A DNA stretch of 64,000 nucleotides from Variovorax sp. ZS18.2.2 (GCF_024701975.1 NZ_JANLNM010000001.1:1116001-1180000), one strand, 5' to 3'; positions 11,156 through 19,962 are shown, numbered from the stretch's first letter. Program-made: numbers and translations. The notes: generated from the sequence alone by a model not told the origin.

Positions 11156-11229
11156 GGCGCGATAGCAAAGCGGTTATGCAACGGATTGCAAATCCGTCTA
11201 GCCCGGTTCGACTCCGGGTCGCGCCTCCA
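11156..11229 (+). tRNA. tRNA-Cys (anticodon GCA)
   Basis: 74 nt with acceptor arms GGCGCGA and TCGCGCC, discriminator T and encoded CCA (11227-11229). The anticodon stem-loop CGGATTGCAAATCCG gives GCA, and the T-arm is CCCGGTTCGACTCCGGG. It sits between two terminator-like hairpins. Confidence 0.97.
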
Positions 11230-11258
11230 CCTTCTCGTTAGACACGATTCGATCCGAC

Positions 11259-11299
11259 AAACAGGCCCCGCCAACCACCGTTGCCGGGGCTTGTTTCGT
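11259..11299 (+). terminator. Hairpin terminator after tRNA-Cys
   Basis: AAACAGGCCCCG (11259-11270) pairs with CGGGGCTTGTTT (11285-11296), 12 pairs including one G-T, then CGTTTGGG. The stem is strong but the T-tract is part of the stem, so termination strength is uncertain. Confidence 0.5.
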
Positions 11300-11327
11300 T
11301 TGGGTTATCGTCGATGCTCAACCTGAC

Positions 11328-11419
11328 GCCCGGATGGTGAAATTGGTAGACACATCGGACTTAAAATCCGCCGCTTCCTTGATCGGGGCATACGGGTTCG
11401 ACCCCCGTTCCGGGTACCA
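11328..11419 (+). tRNA. tRNA-Leu (anticodon TAA)
   Basis: 92 nt with class II long variable arm. Acceptor arms GCCCGGA and TCCGGGT (first pair G-T), discriminator A, encoded CCA at 11417-11419. Anticodon stem-loop around GGACTTAAAATCC gives TAA. A protein gene begins only 21 bases after the CCA, with its ribosome site AAAAGGAG in the gap. Confidence 0.95.
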
Positions 11420-11440
11420 AACTTAAAAAAGGAGCATTCG

Positions 11441-12082
11441 ATGCCTCGCTACAACGCTCCATTTGAGATCCATGTGCATGGCGACGTGCCATTGCGTTCG
11501 GACGTGAGCTTCGAGCAGATCCAGGAAGCGCTCAAGCCGCTCTGGAAATATGCAGGCGCCAAGTCGCTCGCCGACGGCGCCACCAGCACCTACGAAGAAG
11601 AGCCCGGCATCCGCTTCGAGCAGAAAGACCACACGCTGCAGATCTGCTGGACCGTGCCCGGCGACGAAGACTTCCGTCAGGCCCTGGACGAGATGTGCAT
11701 GGCCCTGAACGAACTGTCGGACCGCGGCGCCGCGATCGAAGTCACCTTCTACGACACCGACTTCGACGAGGAAGAAGGCGACCCCGACGAAGAATCGCGC
11801 GACGATTTCCTGATGCTGTTCGTCGGCCCCAACCCGGCCGCGATCATGCAGGTGCAGCGCGATCTGCTGGTGGAAGACGTAGTCAACCTCATGGAACGTC
11901 ATTTCGATGGTGCCGAACTGGGTGGCGTGGTCTCCGAGATCGATCGCCTCTTCAGCGACCGTTTCGATGCGCTCGTGAACTCGCTCGAAATCGGCAAGCG
12001 TCCGCGCGGCACGGGTGGTCCCGGTAGCGGCGGAAGCGGCGGTGGCCACGGCGGCGGTCGCCGTCCGCGGCACCTGCACTAA
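11441..12082 (+). CDS. Hypothetical acidic protein with glycine-rich tail (possibly DUF6806)
   Basis: 213 residues, no signal peptide or membrane segment. Residues 1-190 form an acidic domain starting 'MPRYNAPFEIHVHGDVPLR' with an Asp/Glu-dense stretch near 105-120 ('DFDEEEGDPDEESRDD'). The last 25 or so residues are a Gly/Ser/His/Arg tail, as in some RNA-binding or flexible linker tails. From memory it resembles an uncharacterised betaproteobacterial family (DUF6806), but I cannot confirm this. The AAAAGGAG ribosome site is ideal. It directly follows tRNA-Leu(TAA) and is probably released from the same primary transcript. No function is assigned. Confidence 0.8.
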   Translation: MPRYNAPFEIHVHGDVPLRSDVSFEQIQEALKPLWKYAGAKSLADGATSTYEEEPGIRFEQKDHTLQICWTVPGDEDFRQALDEMCMALNELSDRGAAIEVTFYDTDFDEEEGDPDEESRDDFLMLFVGPNPAAIMQVQRDLLVEDVVNLMERHFDGAELGGVVSEIDRLFSDRFDALVNSLEIGKRPRGTGGPGSGGSGGGHGGGRRPRHLH

Positions 12083-12115
12083 CTAACCCGCAACCACTCG
12101 CCCGATCAAGGCCGC

Positions 12116-13420
12116 ATGGCCCTGTTTCCCGCCTCCGCGCTGCGCCCCGGCGTGCGCAAGCGCGAGGTCTTCGGCTGGGCGATGTACGACTTCGCCAACT
12201 CGGGCTACACGACAGTCGTCATCACGGCCGTGTTCGCCGCCTACTTCGTGGGCGGCATCGCGAAAGGCGCGCCCTGGGCCGCTTTTGCGTGGACCGCGGC
12301 ACTCAGCATCTCCTACGCCATCGTGATGCTCACGATGCCCGCGATCGGCGCCTGGGCCGACCTGCGCGGTGCCAAGAAGCGGGTGCTGGTCATCGCCACC
12401 AGCGGCTGCGTGCTGGCCACGGCCGCACTGGCGCTCACGCCGCGCTTTGCGGGCGTATCGGGCGGTGTTGCGATGGCCATGTTGCTGGTGATTGTCTCCA
12501 ACGCCTTCTATTCCTACGGCGAGTCGCTCACGGGCGCCTTCCTGCCCGAGCTTGCAACGCCCGAAGGCATGGGCAAGGTGAGCGGATGGGGCTGGAGCTT
12601 CGGCTACGTCGGCGGCATGCTGACGCTCGGCATCTGCCTGGCCTACGTGCTGTGGTCGCAGGCGAAGGGGCTGCCGGCTTCGCATTTCGTGCCGGTCACG
12701 ATGCTGATCACGGCCGCGATCTACGGCGCCGCAGCCTGCGCCACCTTCGCGCTGCTGCCCGAACGGGCGCAGCCGAAAACCACCGGCGGTGAACTTGGCG
12801 CATGGCAGCAATTGCGCGCCACCTACAGGCAAGCGCGTGCCTACCGCGACTTCATGTGGCTGCTGGTCTGCACCGTCTGCTACCAGGGCGGCGTGGCGGT
12901 CGCCATCACGCTCGCGGCCATCTACGCCGAGCAGGTGATCGGCTTCGTGGCGAGCGAGACCATGGTGCTGATCTTCGTGCTCAACGTCGCCGCCGCCATC
13001 GGTGCTTTCTCGTTCGGCTACATCCAGGACCGCATCGGCCACAAGGTCTCGCTGGCGGTCACGCTGGTGGCGTGGATCGCGGTCTGTGTGATCGCCGCCG
13101 TGGTGACAACAAAGGGCGGCTTCTGGTGGGCCGCCGCCATCGCGGGGCTTGCGATGGGCTCGAGCCAGTCCGCCGGCCGCGCGATGACGGGGTATCTCGC
13201 GCCGCCGCAGCAACTGGCGGAGTTCTTCGGGCTCTGGACCTTCGCGACCCGGCTGGCCAGCATCATCGGCCCGCTGAGCTTCGGCGCGATCACCTGGGCC
13301 ACGGGCGGCAACCAGCGCATCGCGATCCTCTCGACCGCGGTGCTGTTCGTGGCGGGGTTGTTGCTGCTGCTGCCGATCGACATGCGGCGCGGCCGCGAGG
13401 CCGCACTGCGCAGTTCGTAG
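12116..13420 (+). CDS. UMF1-family MFS transporter
   Basis: 434 residues with about twelve hydrophobic segments. The N-terminal 'REVFGWAMYDFANSGYTTVVITAVFAAYF' is the hallmark of the UMF1/Atg22-like branch of the major facilitator superfamily, and 'WADLRGAKKRVL' is the loop 2-3 motif. Related eukaryotic Atg22 proteins export amino acids from vacuoles; bacterial substrates are unknown. The gene lies 33 bases after the preceding hypothetical gene and converges with the lipoprotein gene one base after its stop. Confidence 0.85.
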   Translation: MALFPASALRPGVRKREVFGWAMYDFANSGYTTVVITAVFAAYFVGGIAKGAPWAAFAWTAALSISYAIVMLTMPAIGAWADLRGAKKRVLVIATSGCVLATAALALTPRFAGVSGGVAMAMLLVIVSNAFYSYGESLTGAFLPELATPEGMGKVSGWGWSFGYVGGMLTLGICLAYVLWSQAKGLPASHFVPVTMLITAAIYGAAACATFALLPERAQPKTTGGELGAWQQLRATYRQARAYRDFMWLLVCTVCYQGGVAVAITLAAIYAEQVIGFVASETMVLIFVLNVAAAIGAFSFGYIQDRIGHKVSLAVTLVAWIAVCVIAAVVTTKGGFWWAAAIAGLAMGSSQSAGRAMTGYLAPPQQLAEFFGLWTFATRLASIIGPLSFGAITWATGGNQRIAILSTAVLFVAGLLLLLPIDMRRGREAALRSS

Positions 13421-13421
13421 A

Positions 13422-15620
13422 TCAGGGCAGCTTGTCGCCGAACAGGCTGTTGTTGGTCAGCGGCCAGCCCACTGCCGGCGCATAGCGCACGGTCCAGTTG
13501 GCCGGGTTCTTCACGCGAGCTGCGAACGCACCCAGGTCCGAGCGGTCCAGCGATCCGGTGTAGATCGCGTTGGTCTGGTTGGCCGGCAACACCGTGAACG
13601 AGAAGCCCGTGCCTGCCGTCGTGATCGCATCGGGAATGGTGCCCGCGGCGCCACCCAGTGTGAGGCTCGCGAGGTAGCTGCCGACCGAGGTGATCTTGCC
13701 CGCCGTTCCGACGCCCAATCCATCGATGGTGCCGCCCGTGAACGCGTAGACCGTCTCGGATTTGCCGATGCCGCCCGGCGAGCCCAGCGTGGTGCCCTTG
13801 TCCGCGATCGGATTGCCGGTGACGTCGGTCTGGATGGTCACGATGGTGCCGGCGGGCAGGTTCTGGTCCGCGGTCCAGACGAAGGCTGTCTCGTTGGTGA
13901 TGTCGGTGAACTCCAGCGCGCCCGCCTTGCGGTCGCGGTCGGTGAAGGTCACCTGCGTGCCGCCGTTGACTGCCTTCAGCAGCACGAAGGCATAGGCGTC
14001 GGGCGCCTCGGCGTTGCCGGCCATGAACAGCAGGTCGCCGGCCACCAGTTGCGTCGGCGCGCCGGCCGTCATGAAGTTCAGCTTCGTTGCATCGGCGATG
14101 CCGGCAAAGGCGTTGCCGACGGGGTCGGTGATGGCGTTGGCATCCACCGTCACGTAGTAGCCCGTGTCGGCCGTGAGCTTGGTGGTCGGCACGATCGTCA
14201 GCACGTTGAACGCCAGCTTCACGCGCGCGGCCGGACTGGCGGCGTTGAAGGTCTCGACCACGCTGCCGTCGGCCTTGTGCAGCACGATGCTGCCCGCGCC
14301 CAGGCGGATCGCTTCGTTGAAGGACAGCACGATCGACGTGTCGAAGTTGACGCCCACGCGGCCCGCGGTGGGCGAGGCGGTCTTCAGCACCGGGCCGGCC
14401 GTGTCCACCCACGGCTGACCCAGGCGAACGACGTAGCCGTCGAACTTTTGGTCGGCCGCGTCGAGGTCCTTCGATACCTCGGTCTGGCCCGGCCAGACGG
14501 TGTCGCCGTTGTCGAGCAGCAACTGCACCTGCGTGCCGGCCTTCACCGGCCCTGGCACCTCGACGGTCGATTCAAAGCTGCCGCCCGTCTCCTTGCGCAG
14601 CTTGTCGAGGTCGTTCGACAGCTCGACCGGTGCCGTGGCCGGATTGCCGTTCCACGAGAAGAGCGCGAAGTTGCGGTCCACGTCCGCGCTGGCCGCGCCT
14701 GCGGGGCCGGCCACGATCAGGTAGTTGCCATCGGTGCCCTTGTCGATCGAGCGGATGCCGCGCCCGCCGAGTTCCAGCTCGATGGGCGCACCGAACGCGG
14801 CCTGCGTGGCCGTGCCGCCCACCAGCGCGGCGTAGTTCTGCACCGGCACGATCAGCGCCTTGGCGCGCGTCGATGCACCGGTCTGCGGTGCGCGGAAGCC
14901 GAGCCACAGTGCGCTGTCGCCCGGTGCGCTGGTCATGCCTTCGATGGAGAAGCCGTCGACGCGCTCGGGCACGATGCCCGCCGCAGCGGACACGGCAAAG
15001 CCGAAGTGATTGGCGCCCAGCCCGTGGGTGTTGTCCTTGTCCCAGGCGATCAATTGCGCTTCGAGCAGCGAGAACTGCCCCACATAGCTGAACGTGGTGG
15101 CCGCGCCCGTGCCTGTGACCTTCACCGCGAAGAGGTGCGAGCGGTCCGCGGCCGCATCGCCGCCGTCCTTCTTGTTGCTGTTGGAGCCGGTGAGGTACAG
15201 CGTGTCGCCGATGCGCGTGCCGGCTTCGAGGTCGAGCTCTTTGCCGAGCTTCGGGCCTTCGAGCTCGTAGCTCCATTCCTTCACCGCGGCGCCGCCGGCG
15301 CGCGGGTAGACGCGCAACACGTTGGCTTCGTCGTCGGCCACGAGCATGAAGTTGTCGGGCAGGGCGAAGGCGGTCGATGCGTCCGACGAGCCTTCGGTCG
15401 TGCCCGCATTGGGCGTGAACCGTGCTTTGGAAACCAGCTGGTCCGGCTCCGCGGCTGGCGGCTGCGTTGCCGGGGGCGCGACCGCCGCGGGCGGCACGAT
15501 CGGCAGGAAGCTGCCACCCCCGTCGCTACCGCCGCCGCACGCAGCCAGCAGGACAGCAGACAAGGCACTGGCGAGCAGCATGGGCTTGAAGGGAATGCGG
15601 GAGGCGGAGAGAGTGGTCAT
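13422..15620 (-). CDS. Large modular lipoprotein with SbsA-type Ig-like domain
   Basis: 732 residues. The N-terminus is a lipoprotein signal (LLAACGGGSDGGG), followed by a Pro/Ala linker. About residues 60-400 look like a beta-propeller-type region of the DUF3616/esterase-like sort ('MLVADDEANVLRVYPR', 'IRSIDKGTDGNYLIVAGPAG'). About 405-515 is a bacterial SbsA Ig-like domain ('TAGPVLKTASPTAGRVGVNF', 'IVLSFNEAIRLGAGSIVL'). The final 200 residues start 'AGDLLFMAGNAEAPDAYAFV' and are Gly/Thr-rich beta structure of the kind seen in surface proteins. Domain names are from memory. It is likely anchored in the outer membrane. It stands as a single leftward gene. Confidence 0.75.
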   Translation of the reverse strand: MTTLSASRIPFKPMLLASALSAVLLAACGGGSDGGGSFLPIVPPAAVAPPATQPPAAEPDQLVSKARFTPNAGTTEGSSDASTAFALPDNFMLVADDEANVLRVYPRAGGAAVKEWSYELEGPKLGKELDLEAGTRIGDTLYLTGSNSNKKDGGDAAADRSHLFAVKVTGTGAATTFSYVGQFSLLEAQLIAWDKDNTHGLGANHFGFAVSAAAGIVPERVDGFSIEGMTSAPGDSALWLGFRAPQTGASTRAKALIVPVQNYAALVGGTATQAAFGAPIELELGGRGIRSIDKGTDGNYLIVAGPAGAASADVDRNFALFSWNGNPATAPVELSNDLDKLRKETGGSFESTVEVPGPVKAGTQVQLLLDNGDTVWPGQTEVSKDLDAADQKFDGYVVRLGQPWVDTAGPVLKTASPTAGRVGVNFDTSIVLSFNEAIRLGAGSIVLHKADGSVVETFNAASPAARVKLAFNVLTIVPTTKLTADTGYYVTVDANAITDPVGNAFAGIADATKLNFMTAGAPTQLVAGDLLFMAGNAEAPDAYAFVLLKAVNGGTQVTFTDRDRKAGALEFTDITNETAFVWTADQNLPAGTIVTIQTDVTGNPIADKGTTLGSPGGIGKSETVYAFTGGTIDGLGVGTAGKITSVGSYLASLTLGGAAGTIPDAITTAGTGFSFTVLPANQTNAIYTGSLDRSDLGAFAARVKNPANWTVRYAPAVGWPLTNNSLFGDKLP

Positions 15621-15708
15621 GGTGCGCGGTTGTTGTTCTGGACAAACCGCGCATGCTGGTACTTTCGTGTGACGATGCCGTGAAAAGCGGCACGAATTCA
15701 GCTGCCCG

Positions 15709-16491
15709 TCAGGGCGATTGCTGCAGCAGCGACTTCGGCACCTTGAACCGCTCGCCGTCGTAGCGCAGCGTCACGGTGCTGAACTTCGCGGGCAGCGCCT
15801 TCTCGATGCAGCCCTGGTCCTCCTGCTCCTGCGCGTGGCTCTGCACGAGGGTGCGCGAGAGCTGCAGGTCGGCAAAGCCGTTGCTGGTCGCCTTGCCCAC
15901 CGACAGCATGGTGCGCAGCTTCTCGAAGTGGCCGGTGCAGGTCGAATCCCATCCGCCGTTGTCGTGGTCGAGCTCGATCTCCTGCAACACCTCGCGCAGC
16001 TTGCTGCCGTGCTGCACGTAGAGGCGCACCGTCTCGCTGGCCAGCGGGCTTCCCGGCGCGCTGCTGCCGCGGTAGCGCACGCGCAGGCCGAAGGCGCGGG
16101 CGTCGGAGGCGAGCACGTAGCGCGAGGTGTCGATGCGGATGTCCTGGATCGCCGTGGTCGCGTCCTCGTCGAGCGCCTCGGGCTGCAAGAGGCGACCGAT
16201 GACGGTGTCGCGCTCGGTGTTGCCGTTGTCGGGCCGTTGGATCAGCAACACCTCGAGGTCGAAGACCTTGGCGCCCTTGTCGGTGGTTTCGCGCGGCATG
16301 GGCAGCACCACGATGCTGCGGCCGGGGAAGGCCGGCCACACCTTGCAGGCCGCGAGCCGCTCGTCGAGCGGGCGCTTGGGGTAGAGCTTGGCGTGCATGC
16401 GCTCGGCGAGGCCGCTTTCGCAGGCGGCATGGCTCAGGCCGGCGGCTGAGAGGCACAGCAAGAGCAGGGCGTGGCGCAAAAGAGGGCGCAT
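15709..16491 (-). CDS. Hypothetical exported protein
   Basis: 260 residues with a clear Sec signal peptide (cleavage likely after 'GLSHA', residue 22). The mature part starts 'ACESGLAERMHAKLYPKRPL' and has few Cys, suggesting one or two disulfides (ACESG, STCTGHF, DQGCIEK). No catalytic motif is recognised. It begins 13 bases after the murI stop and so is likely the last gene of the fumarase-murI unit. I do not recognise the family. Confidence 0.75.
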   Translation of the reverse strand: MRPLLRHALLLLCLSAAGLSHAACESGLAERMHAKLYPKRPLDERLAACKVWPAFPGRSIVVLPMPRETTDKGAKVFDLEVLLIQRPDNGNTERDTVIGRLLQPEALDEDATTAIQDIRIDTSRYVLASDARAFGLRVRYRGSSAPGSPLASETVRLYVQHGSKLREVLQEIELDHDNGGWDSTCTGHFEKLRTMLSVGKATSNGFADLQLSRTLVQSHAQEQEDQGCIEKALPAKFSTVTLRYDGERFKVPKSLLQQSP

Positions 16492-16504
16492 GACGGCGGT
16501 AATT

Positions 16505-17302
16505 TCAGGCGGAAGTTGCCGTTGTACCTTGCGGCGAGGTTTGCAGCCAGCGCGCGGCGGCCGCTTCGAGCACGGACTGGTCGCCGCTGCTCTGTAGGAT
16601 CAGCCCGCCTTCGCCGTCCGAGAGGCCGCCGGCAGCAGCCAGCACGCGCCGTGTCTGCTGCGCGACCGGCGCACCGGTGTCGATGAAGCGCAGCGTGGGC
16701 GGTGCATGCCGCTGGAGCTCGTTCTTCACGAGCGGGTAGTGCGTGCAGCCGAGCACGACGGTGTCGACTTCGCCGGGCGCATCGCCGAAGGGACCGGCCT
16801 CCGCCATGTAACGGGCACACAGCGTCGCGATGGCCTCGGTGTCGAAGCCTTCGATGGCCTTGACGAGCCCGTCGCACGGCACCGAGCGAACATGGGCGGA
16901 CCCGGCAAACGAATCGCGCAGGGCCGCGTACTTGACGCTGGCCAGCGTCCCGCGCGTGGCCATCACCGAGATGTGGCCCGTGCGGCTAGTTGCCACAGCG
17001 GGCTTGAGCGCCGGCTCCAGGCCCACGATGGGCAGTGCCGGATGCTCGGCACGCAGCAGGTGGATCGCCGCTGTCGTGGCCGTGTTGCAGGCCACCACCA
17101 GCGCCTTGATGCCGTGCTCGGCGATCAACTGCTCCGTCACCTTGCGCGAGCGCTCGATCACATAGTCATCGCCACGCTCGCCATAGGGCGCGTAGGCCGC
17201 GTCCGAGAAATACACGAAGCGCTCGCGCGGCAACTCGGCGCGCAGCGCGGCGAGCACGCTGAGGCCTCCCACGCCGCTATCGAAAACGCCTACAAGGCTC
17301 AA
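16505..17302 (-). CDS. murI: Glutamate racemase
   Basis: 265 residues when started at TTG 17302, whose TTGA overlaps the stop of the class I fumarase. The enzyme makes D-glutamate for peptidoglycan. Motifs: 'VGVFDSGVGGLSV' with catalytic Asp8, 'VVACNTATTAA' with the first catalytic Cys, and 'VVLGCTHYPL' with the second. GGAAGA lies a few bases before the TTG. The next in-frame ATG is at 17356, well inside the fumarase gene, so the rare TTG start is preferred; N-terminal sequencing would decide it. Confidence 0.9.
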   Translation of the reverse strand: MSLVGVFDSGVGGLSVLAALRAELPRERFVYFSDAAYAPYGERGDDYVIERSRKVTEQLIAEHGIKALVVACNTATTAAIHLLRAEHPALPIVGLEPALKPAVATSRTGHISVMATRGTLASVKYAALRDSFAGSAHVRSVPCDGLVKAIEGFDTEAIATLCARYMAEAGPFGDAPGEVDTVVLGCTHYPLVKNELQRHAPPTLRFIDTGAPVAQQTRRVLAAAGGLSDGEGGLILQSSGDQSVLEAAAARWLQTSPQGTTATSA

Positions 17303-18852
17303 GCTTCTTCCATCATGATGGTCTTGAACTCGCCGCTGGCGATGCGCTTCTGCCACTCGGCCGGGCCGGTGATGTGCGCGCTGGTACCGCCCGCATCGAC
17401 TGCCACCGTCACTGGCATGTCGACCACGTCGAATTCATAGATCGCTTCCATGCCCAGGTCCTCGAAGCCCACCACCTTGGCGGTCTTGATGGCCTTGCTC
17501 ACCAGGTAGGCGGCGCCGCCCACGGCCATGAGGTAGGCGCTCTTGTGCTTCTTGATCGCCTCGATGGCCACCGGGCCGCGCTCGGCCTTGCCGATCATCG
17601 CGATCAGGCCGGTCTCGGCCAGCATCATCTCGGTGAAGCCGTCCATGCGCGTGGCGGTGGTCGGGCCGGCCGGGCCTACTGCTTCGTCACCCACCGGATC
17701 GACCGGGCCGACGTAGTAGATGACGCGGTTCGTGAAGTCCACCGGCAGCTTCTCGCCCTTGGCCAGCATGTCCTGGATGCGCTTGTGCGCGGCGTCGCGG
17801 CCGGTGAGCATCTTGCCGTTCAGGAGCAGCGTGTCGCCGGGCTTCCAGCTCGCCACTTCGGCGGGCGTGAGCTTGTCGAGATTCACGCGCTTGCTCTTCT
17901 TTTCGTCGGGCGCCCAGTTCACGTCGGGCCACAGGTCCAGCGAGGGCGGATCGAGGTACACCGCGCCGCTGCCGTCCATCACGAAATGCGCATGGCGCGT
18001 GGCCGCGCAGTTGGGGATCATCGCGACCGGCTTGCTGGCCGCGTGCGTCGGGTACATCTTGATCTTGATGTCCAGCACGGTGGCCAGGCCGCCCAGGCCC
18101 TGCGCGCCGATGCCCAGCGCATTGACCTTCTCGTACAGCTCGATGCGCAGCGCCTCGACCTTGCTCAGCTCCGCGCCCGAGGCCTTCTTGGCCTGCAGCT
18201 CGTGCATGTCCAGGTCGTCCATCAGGCTTTCCTTGGCCATGAGCGCGGCCTTCTCGGCGGTGCCGCCGATGCCGATGCCCAGCATGCCCGGCGGGCACCA
18301 GCCGGCGCCCATGGTGGGCACGGTCTTCAGAACCCAGTCGACCACGCTGTCGCCGGGGTTCAGCATCACCAGCTTGCTCTTGTTCTCGCTGCCGCCGCCC
18401 TTGGCTGCGACCGTCACTTCGACGGTGTTGCCCGGAACGATCTCGGTGAAGATCACCGCGGGCGTGTTGTCCTTGGTGTTCTTGCGGTCGAACTGCGGAT
18501 CGGCCACAACCGAGGCGCGCAGCGTGTTGTCGGGGTGGTTGTAGCCGCGGCGCACGCCTTCGTTGATGGCGTCGTCCAGCGAGCCGGTGAAGCCGCCCCA
18601 GCGCACGTCCATGCCCACCTTGAGGAACACATTGACGATGCCGGTGTCCTGGCAGATGGGGCGGTGGCCCGTGGCGCTCATCTTGCTGTTGGTGAGGATC
18701 TGCGCGATGGCGTCCTTGGCGGCGGGGCTCTGTTCGCGCTCGTAGGCCTTGGCCAGATGGGCGATGTAGTCGCTGGGGTGGTAGTAGCTGATGTATTGCA
18801 GCGCGGCGCTGATCGATTCGATCAGGTCGGCCTGCTGGATCGTGGTCGTCAT
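17299..18852 (-). CDS. fumA: Fumarate hydratase class I (iron-sulfur)
   Basis: 517 residues, the fused alpha-plus-beta form of class I fumarase, which interconverts fumarate and malate in the TCA cycle using an oxygen-sensitive [4Fe-4S] cluster. Three likely cluster cysteines are in 'HRPICQDTGIV', 'GAGWCPPGMLGIG' and 'MIPNCAATRHAHF'. The C-terminal beta domain has 'VGPAGPTTATRMD'. A second, unrelated class II fumarase is 4 kb away on the other strand. The gene heads a leftward unit with murI translationally overlapped. The symbol follows common usage for this class. Confidence 0.92.
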   Translation of the reverse strand: MTTTIQQADLIESISAALQYISYYHPSDYIAHLAKAYEREQSPAAKDAIAQILTNSKMSATGHRPICQDTGIVNVFLKVGMDVRWGGFTGSLDDAINEGVRRGYNHPDNTLRASVVADPQFDRKNTKDNTPAVIFTEIVPGNTVEVTVAAKGGGSENKSKLVMLNPGDSVVDWVLKTVPTMGAGWCPPGMLGIGIGGTAEKAALMAKESLMDDLDMHELQAKKASGAELSKVEALRIELYEKVNALGIGAQGLGGLATVLDIKIKMYPTHAASKPVAMIPNCAATRHAHFVMDGSGAVYLDPPSLDLWPDVNWAPDEKKSKRVNLDKLTPAEVASWKPGDTLLLNGKMLTGRDAAHKRIQDMLAKGEKLPVDFTNRVIYYVGPVDPVGDEAVGPAGPTTATRMDGFTEMMLAETGLIAMIGKAERGPVAIEAIKKHKSAYLMAVGGAAYLVSKAIKTAKVVGFEDLGMEAIYEFDVVDMPVTVAVDAGGTSAHITGPAEWQKRIASGEFKTIMMEEA

Positions 18853-18855
18853 GGT

Positions 18856-18896
18856 GGGGGGCTTTTTGTAATGGGAAACACGGGAAAACGCCCCCC
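18856..18896 (-). other. Hairpin just upstream of the fumA start
   Basis: GGGGGGC (18856-18862) and GCCCCCC (18890-18896) can pair across a 27-nt loop. On the fumA transcript the stem ends three bases before the ATG, where a ribosome site would be; no Shine-Dalgarno sequence is visible. It could also help end the proX transcript. Confidence 0.3.
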
Positions 18897-18928
18897 GATT
18901 ATCTCAGCCGCCGCCCAGGGCTGCTGTG

Positions 18929-19939
18929 CTACCTCGCAGCAGCCCGCGCCTCGGCAATCCAGCCGTCGAAGAGCTGCTGGTGCACCCGGATCCACCCATC
19001 CGCATGCCGTTCCACGTCCCGCTGCGTATTGGCGCCCTGGCTCATGCGTAGGTTCTGCGCGTTGATGTCGCCGATCGGCAGTTTCATCACCTCGAACAGC
19101 TTGCCGGCAGCGGGGTTCTTCTCGACGAAGGCCTTGTTCGCGACGATCTGCTCCCGGTTGGCTTGGAATCCATAGTTCTTGCCATTGGGCAACTGCGTGT
19201 CGGCTTGGGCCTGGCCTTCCTGCGACGACGAGGAGGGCACCTGCAGCCACACCACGTCCGCACCGGGCCGCAGCACGGCGCTCACCCAATACGGCGTCCA
19301 CGTGTAGTACAGCACCGGCTTGTCCTGCTTGAAGCGGGCAATCGTGTCGGCCATCAGCGCGGCGTAGCTGCCTTGCTTGTGGGTAACGGTGTCGCGCAGT
19401 TGGTAGGCGCTCAGGTGGTTCTCGATGGCCAGTTCGCACCCCCAGCCGGGGTTGCAACCCGTGAGGTCGGCCTTGCCGTCGCCGTCCGCGTCGAAGAGCT
19501 TGGCAATCGCCGGATCCTTCAGCTGCGCGATGTTCGTGATGTTGTATTGCTCGGCCGTCTTGCGGTCGATCAAGTAGCCCTGCACGGCGCCGTCCGAGTA
19601 CACGCCGGTGCGCGAGAGCTTGGCGTCGCCGCCGCTGTTCTTGTAGAAGTCGGCGTGCAGCAGGCTCCAGTGGTTGGCCATGAAGGTGGCATCGCCATTG
19701 GCAATGGCCAGGTGCTCGGTGGCGGGCTCCAGGTCCTTCATGGGCTCGACTGTGTAGCCGAGCTTTTCGAGGGCGCGCATCACGAGCAGCGTCTGGAACG
19801 CTTCTTCGGCGAGCGAGCTCTTGAGCGGCTGCACGGTCACGCCCTTGCCGGGCAGGTCGTTGGCCGCCTGCGCGGCCATGCCGAAGGCGACGAAGCCGAG
19901 CGCAAGGAGGCTGCGGGCGATGAGACTGGTTTTCTTCAT
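18929..19939 (-). CDS. proX: Glycine betaine/proline ABC transporter substrate-binding protein (ProX type)
   Basis: 336 residues with a Sec signal peptide ([10 protein letters not shown]... cleavage near 'AAQAA'). It is the periplasmic receptor of a ProU-like osmoprotectant importer: '[14 protein letters not shown]', '[16 protein letters not shown]' and '[13 protein letters not shown]' carry the aromatic residues expected for the quaternary-amine cage. A strong ribosome site GGAGGAAAT precedes the ATG. It is the last gene of proV-proW-proX. The reading frame is open far upstream, but that is a high-GC artefact overlapping proW. Confidence 0.9.
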   Translation of the reverse strand: MKKTSLIARSLLALGFVAFGMAAQAANDLPGKGVTVQPLKSSLAEEAFQTLLVMRALEKLGYTVEPMKDLEPATEHLAIANGDATFMANHWSLLHADFYKNSGGDAKLSRTGVYSDGAVQGYLIDRKTAEQYNITNIAQLKDPAIAKLFDADGDGKADLTGCNPGWGCELAIENHLSAYQLRDTVTHKQGSYAALMADTIARFKQDKPVLYYTWTPYWVSAVLRPGADVVWLQVPSSSSQEGQAQADTQLPNGKNYGFQANREQIVANKAFVEKNPAAGKLFEVMKLPIGDINAQNLRMSQGANTQRDVERHADGWIRVHQQLFDGWIAEARAAAR

Positions 19940-19962
19940 GCGTTGATTTCCTCCGAGACGTG

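Noticed and set aside
14049-15683. 544-codon plus-strand frame opposite the mosaic lipoprotein
   Set aside because: Arg/Ala/His-rich shadow. The minus-strand frame has a lipobox and domains, so it is the real gene.
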